Under the pieces are notes generated by a model, which saw only the letters and a program-made list of their open reading frames with translations, was not told the origin of the DNA and ran no database searches. A stretch of DNA of 5,819 bases from Betaproteobacteria bacterium (GTDB lineage Bacteria; Pseudomonadota; Gammaproteobacteria; Burkholderiales; Rhodocyclaceae): contig BNUB01000106.1 of the NCBI GenBank assembly GCA_025997045.1, positions 1 through 5,819 on the forward strand. The letters run 5' to 3'. The position numbers and the translations under genes were made by a program. Shown here piece after piece: positions 2,825-5,819 of the stretch; positions within the stretch are counted from its first letter, which is position 1; each line of letters begins with the position of its first letter.

Positions 2825-5819
2825 ACCTCCCCGCAGCAGGCCGAAGCGGAGTATGCTGAGGAGCAGGAGAGGCTGTACCGCGACAAGATCAAGCAGGATG
2901 TCGCACGGCTCAACCAGCGTTTGCCTGACGGCCAGAAGATCAGAACCGTTGGGCGCACGTTCGAGCAGGTCGAAGCCGACTACGAGGCGGCGCAGGACGC
3001 CCGACGCGAGCGCGTCATGTCGAGGCTCGATGAACGGGCCGATCGCATGCAGCGCAGGCTGGAGCAGGAACTTGCTATCGCCGATGAACGCGCCTTGCAG
3101 CTCGCGGCGGAATACGCCGATGCGACCGCCTTCATGTTCGACGAGTTGGAAAACAGCCCGCGCATTCTGTCAGAAGCAGAATCCATGCGGGCACTTGGCT
3201 TTTCAGAAGAGGAAATCAATCATGCAATCGAAGGACAGGGCCGAGAAGCTCAGGCGAGCACGCGCCGACGTGGCGAGGATGACGCCGGAGGACAGGAAGG
3301 ACTTTCTCCATCTGGCACACCGGATGTTCGAGGCGAAGCGCAAGCAGGCCAAAGCCTCGAACTAAGCGGCCAGACCGAAGCCGACGGGGTGCGTGACGTT
3401 ATCATCGCGCACCCTCTTGGGACAGCGGAATCTGACCCGCTTTATGTTGCGGGCAAGAAGGGGGAAGCCCGCGCTGCGATTGCCCTGGCGAAGAAGCTGG
3501 TCACGCCTGAACTGGTCGGGCAACTGCGCGACATCGGCAACCCGATAGTCCAGGGCGTCATCTCTATCGAGGAATCCGGAAGGAACCAGATTCCTGCTGC
3601 GGTTTCGGCAGCGATCTCCAAATCCATCGGGGCGACCTCCGGGACGAACATTGTTCAGTCATCCAGCCCGAAGCGGACGCAGATGAACGGGCTGGACAGG
3701 ATTTTCAACCGCCCTGAATTCTCGGGAGAAGTGGAGCGCGGACGCAGCTACATCCTGGTCGATGACACGATCACGCAAGGCGGGACGCTGGTGTCGCTTG
3801 CGAACTACATCCTGAAAAATGGCGGCAAGATCGGCGCGATTGTTTCATTGACCGGCAAGAAATACAGCGGCACAATCAAGCTGTCTGGCGACACCCTTGC
3901 AAGACTGAGAGAGAAACACGGGGACATTGAGCATGAGTTCAAACGCGCCACTGGTTACGGATTCGGGGAGCTTACCGAAAGCGAGGCAAGATACCTTGCA
4001 AACTTCAAACCGGCTGTCACCGTCAGAAATAGAATCCTTGCGGAAGGAAGCGCGGGAAAATTATCGCCTGTTCCAGCAAGAACTGGAGGGCTGGACACCG
4101 GGGATGGCGCTGGCCTAAACCTGACCGGCCAGACCGAAGCCGAGGCGCGGGCCGACGCTGCCCGGCGTAAAGCCGCAGATCGTCAGGAAGCCACCGGCCA
4201 GCCGACCAAAGATCAGATCGACCGTGAGCGCGACGCTGTTCCCTTTGCGCTCGATGGCGGGCAGCCGGGCGCAGCGCAGGGCCAGCAGTCCGACTTGCTC
4301 ACGCCTGACGGGCGGGTCGCGCAGGACGCCGCGCCCGATCATGTTGCTGACGCCAGCAAAAAGATCGACGATCACCTTGCCGCCCCCGGAAAAGAGATCG
4401 ACAACCATATTGCCGACGCCGACAAAATGGTCGACGCCACGCTCACCCCGGCAGAAGCAGAATTCATATGGACGAGTGCCAGCATCGCGCAGCGCCGGGA
4501 TGTCCTGAGCCGCGCCGACCTGCCGCAGGCGACAAAGTACAGAATTGGCAACAATTGGCAAGCACTGTCCAAACCTGTTCAGGCGGAACTGACGCGGGTG
4601 ATGTCGGAAGACCAGGCGCGTATAGCACAAACTGCGGAAGATGTCACTGTCAATAAGTCAGGAGAATTACTGACAGTGACAACGTCATCCGGCACTTCCG
4701 CCCCCGGCAATCGTCCCGCGCCCACTTCTGTCGCCCAGGCCATCAGGCAGCAACTCGATGCCACCGGGCGGTTCGATGCCGAAACCCATGCCGCCTACGC
4801 TGAACTGGTCGCGGCCTACTACGAGAACACGGCAAAGCGGCTGAAGCTGACGCCGATGAAGTTGTTCCAGCGGTATCCGCTCAACATCACGGCCAGCGGG
4901 GAGATCGAGGGCGGGGATTATGGGCAGCCTCGTACGGGTGCATTTGGCTGGAAGATGGGACAGCGGCAAGGGCTGTTCGGACTGCCCGATGTTCAGGTGA
5001 CATCGGTTTCGAGCCGCCCCTATGCAGAACCGGGCGAGCGCCCGAGCTTTGGCGTTGTTACGCGGCTGAGGAATGCTGTGCGGCAGATATTGCAGAAGTT
5101 CCGCACGGTCGATGGCGCGAAGCCGCAACAGCAATTGAAGAACCGCGACACCGGCTGGAACCTGGTCATTGCCAGAGACGATCAGCAGAAGATGGTGGGT
5201 GGCTCATGGACTTCACTGCTTGCCTTGCAGGACATCGAGCATCTGGCGCAAAACGCGGTGCTGGCAGAGTCACACCCCGACACGCGCCACAACAACCCTG
5301 ACGTTCAGGCTATCCATGTTTTTTACGCCCCGGTCAAAATCGACGGCGACACGCACCGTGTTCGCCTGACAGTGAAGGACTACAAGGGCAAGACCGCCAA
5401 GACGAACCTGCACGCAGTCACGGCGATACAAATAGAAAACGCCCTGCCGGGGAACCCGACGGCCTACTCCGGCTCCGAAGAGCTTCAACCATCCCAGCCG
5501 ACCACAGGGCGCACTCTCAGTGTAGCAGCTTTGCTCAAAGGTTCAACCCGAGACGATGGCCGTGCATGGGACACGAACACGGAATACAACCAGCTTTCCA
5601 AAAAAGCGACCCGTGAGGATATACAGGACATCATTTCACTGCTTGAATCCGGGCGTGGTTACACGATCTCCCCGCCTGTTTCCGCGCGTCCCGACCAGCC
5701 GCAACCGTGGACGTTGCGCGTGGACAACAAGACCAGCTTCTCAACCTCCGCCAAGGATATTGTTGGCTCCGCCAGCCAGAAAGACTACGACGCGGCGCTG
5801 GCCGCTGGCGACATCCAGA
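2579..5819 (+). CDS. Giant polyvalent protein with PRTase and LPD3-like domains (partial, runs off the right edge)
   Basis: A single frame of 1080 codons plus one base has no stop before the right edge. Domain order: residues 1-82, a small domain (INLGGIHPDMAADLG, PGLFRRDG, AL-GGE) recurrent in phage polyvalent proteins; 83-220, a charged coiled coil ending in LGFSEEEINHAIEG; 272-490, a PRTase module with PRPP loop YILVDDTITQGGTL; 515-557, a GQTEAE linker ending in DRERDAVPF; 594-626, an 11-residue repeat; 625-680, a helical module (AQRRDVLSRADLP); 717-770, AAYYENTAKRLKLTPMKLFQRYPL; 850-955, an LPD3-like domain; 978-994, TGRTLSVAALLKGSTRDDG; then unrecognised sequence. Start ATG 2579 is the first in frame but has no ribosome site, so the native N terminus may be elsewhere. 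No signal peptide or membrane segment is visible. Likely a phage- or element-borne conflict protein; function is inferred. Confidence 0.93.
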   Translation, partial: MVGDLINLGGIHPDMAADLGVETSRANRYAPGLFRRDGTRDLSLLADYLNTQGYGIPVDQYGHPDTRVIEEMIQDALGGERVTSPQQAEAEYAEEQERLYRDKIKQDVARLNQRLPDGQKIRTVGRTFEQVEADYEAAQDARRERVMSRLDERADRMQRRLEQELAIADERALQLAAEYADATAFMFDELENSPRILSEAESMRALGFSEEEINHAIEGQGREAQASTRRRGEDDAGGQEGLSPSGTPDVRGEAQAGQSLELSGQTEADGVRDVIIAHPLGTAESDPLYVAGKKGEARAAIALAKKLVTPELVGQLRDIGNPIVQGVISIEESGRNQIPAAVSAAISKSIGATSGTNIVQSSSPKRTQMNGLDRIFNRPEFSGEVERGRSYILVDDTITQGGTLVSLANYILKNGGKIGAIVSLTGKKYSGTIKLSGDTLARLREKHGDIEHEFKRATGYGFGELTESEARYLANFKPAVTVRNRILAEGSAGKLSPVPARTGGLDTGDGAGLNLTGQTEAEARADAARRKAADRQEATGQPTKDQIDRERDAVPFALDGGQPGAAQGQQSDLLTPDGRVAQDAAPDHVADASKKIDDHLAAPGKEIDNHIADADKMVDATLTPAEAEFIWTSASIAQRRDVLSRADLPQATKYRIGNNWQALSKPVQAELTRVMSEDQARIAQTAEDVTVNKSGELLTVTTSSGTSAPGNRPAPTSVAQAIRQQLDATGRFDAETHAAYAELVAAYYENTAKRLKLTPMKLFQRYPLNITASGEIEGGDYGQPRTGAFGWKMGQRQGLFGLPDVQVTSVSSRPYAEPGERPSFGVVTRLRNAVRQILQKFRTVDGAKPQQQLKNRDTGWNLVIARDDQQKMVGGSWTSLLALQDIEHLAQNAVLAESHPDTRHNNPDVQAIHVFYAPVKIDGDTHRVRLTVKDYKGKTAKTNLHAVTAIQIENALPGNPTAYSGSEELQPSQPTTGRTLSVAALLKGSTRDDGRAWDTNTEYNQLSKKATREDIQDIISLLESGRGYTISPPVSARPDQPQPWTLRVDNKTSFSTSAKDIVGSASQKDYDAALAAGDIQ
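2825..3238 (+). other. Charged coiled-coil segment
   Basis: Residues 83-220 are dominated by E, R, Q, D and A with regularly spaced L, I, V and M, for example QEELYRD-like and DRMQRRLEQELAIADERALQ stretches. No proline occurs between about 116 and 193, so a long helix or coiled coil is likely. A short helical motif, MRALGFSEEEINHAIEG (203-219), closes it and resembles a UBA-like mini-domain. Confidence 0.6.
3367..3384 (+). repeat. 18-bp direct repeat, left copy
   Basis: The sequence cggccagaccgaagccga is identical to 4126-4143. It encodes GQTEA in the same frame. The two copies begin 759 bp (253 codons) apart and bracket the PRTase module. Confidence 0.9.
3392..4048 (+). other. PRTase module (plus-strand copy)
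   Basis: Residues 272-490 begin with DVIIAHPLG and PLYVAGKKGEARAAIALAKKLV, pass through NQIPAAV and the PRPP-binding loop YILVDDTITQGGTL (3749-3790), and end with SLTGKKYSGTIKL, GYGFGELTESEARYLAN and VRNRILAEG. The acidic pair and the GGT of the loop are intact. It is shorter upstream than the minus-strand module and lacks that copy's HTGANG motif. It is bracketed by the 18-bp repeats and is richer in AGA codons than its flanks. Confidence 0.88.
4126..4143 (+). repeat. 18-bp direct repeat, right copy
   Basis: This is identical to 3367-3384 and in the same frame. Similarity extends imperfectly upstream (LELSGQTEA against LNLTGQTEA). Only this copy continues into the full family-typical linker EARADAARRKAADRQE...DRERD. 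Confidence 0.9.
4358..4456 (+). repeat. Three tandem 33-bp units encoding an 11-residue repeat
   Basis: The units are KKIDDHLAAPG, KEIDNHIADAD and KMVDATLTPAE (4358-4390, 4391-4423, 4424-4456). The preceding DAAPDHVADAS matches the second half of the unit, giving perhaps 3.5 units. An 11-residue period suits a right-handed helical (hendecad) coil or an alpha-helical spacer between modules. Confidence 0.7.
4642..4681 (+). promoter_or_regulatory. Perfect 11-bp inverted repeat with AGGAG in its loop and an in-frame GTG
   Basis: The arms tgtcactgtca (4642-4652) and tgacagtgaca (4671-4681) are exact reverse complements separated by 18 bp. The loop holds AGGAG at 4660-4664, and a GTG at 4676-4678 lies in the frame of the giant gene (residue 700), 11 bases downstream. 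It falls in an inter-module linker. It could be a protein- or recombinase-binding site, an RNA hairpin gating internal initiation, or chance. It is not a terminator, because the frame is open through it and there is no T-run. Confidence 0.4.
5126..5443 (+). other. LPD3-like alpha+beta domain (copy A)
   Basis: Residues 850-955 read QQLKNRDTGWNLVIARDD, IEHLAQNAVLAESHPD, AIHVFYAPVKIDG, HRVRLTVKDYKG and HAVTAIQIENALPG. This is the best preserved of the three LPD3-like domains in the window. The following TTGRTLSVAALLKGSTRDDG (975-994) commonly accompanies it in related proteins as I remember them. Confidence 0.7.

Noticed and set aside
2808..3365. 185-codon plus-strand frame rich in Ser and Arg
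   Set aside because: It is a shifted-frame shadow of the coiled-coil region of the long plus-strand frame, which is open across the whole area and has sensible sequence.
4642..4681. Inverted repeat as a transcription terminator
   Set aside because: There is no T-run on either side, the loop is 18 bases, and the coding frame passes straight through it.
4115..5134. Minus-strand frames of 171, 149, 66 and 61 codons opposite the giant gene
   Set aside because: They are antisense shadows created by high third-position G+C. They lack recognisable motifs and overlap each other as well as the intact plus frame.
1..5819. CRISPR array, tRNA, rRNA or insertion sequence
   Set aside because: No regularly spaced repeats, cloverleaf or CCA-like ends, rRNA-like stretches or transposase motifs were seen on either strand.

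Overview
The window has almost no intergenic DNA. It holds two diverging sets of very large, modular 'polyvalent' proteins of the type found in phages, prophages and conjugative elements, where many enzyme and binding modules are strung together in giant proteins. Recognisable modules are phosphoribosyltransferase (PRTase) domains, ADP-ribosyltransferase-like (ART-PolyVal) domains and 'large polyvalent protein-associated domains' (LPD). No tRNA, rRNA, CRISPR array, transposase or clear promoter was found. The G+C-rich coding style and the family relationships suggest a proteobacterial (beta- or gamma-) prophage, phage or conjugative element. That taxonomic guess is weak and rests on recollection of family members, not on a search.

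Left part (about 1-2580, minus strand). Read leftwards from about 2580, one protein-like series runs: a linker, an LPD3-like alpha+beta domain, a PRTase domain with a clear PRPP loop, a second LPD3/BECR-like domain, an ART-PolyVal domain, a Pro/Thr-rich linker, and the start of another module cut by the left edge. The series is spread over all three minus frames. Two frame breaks, one between about 2223 and 2195 and one between about 1180 and 1164, could each be repaired by removing one base. This is therefore one large gene broken by two indels, whether real pseudogenisation or sequence error, or less likely two or three separate genes.

Right part (2579-5819, plus strand). One uninterrupted reading frame of 1080 codons has no stop and leaves the window at the right edge. 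It carries an N-terminal 'GGI...GLFRRDG' domain, a charged coiled coil, a second PRTase module, a 'GQTEAE' linker, an 11-residue repeat, a small helical module, an 'AAYYENTAKRLKLTP' module and an LPD3-like domain.

Most notable: (1) the plus-strand PRTase module lies between two in-frame, perfect 18-bp direct repeats and uses more AGA codons than its surroundings, so it looks like an exchangeable cassette. (2) Two diverged PRTase modules and three diverged LPD3-like domains occur in under 6 kb on opposite strands. (3) The two genes meet head to head at a shared CATG with no room for a promoter, which suggests a rearrangement or assembly junction. (4) A perfect 11-bp inverted repeat in an inter-module linker carries a ribosome-binding-like AGGAG in its loop and an in-frame GTG in its right arm. 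A reasonable inference is that these proteins are injected or transferred with element DNA and act on host nucleotides, NAD or RNA. The sequence alone does not prove that.
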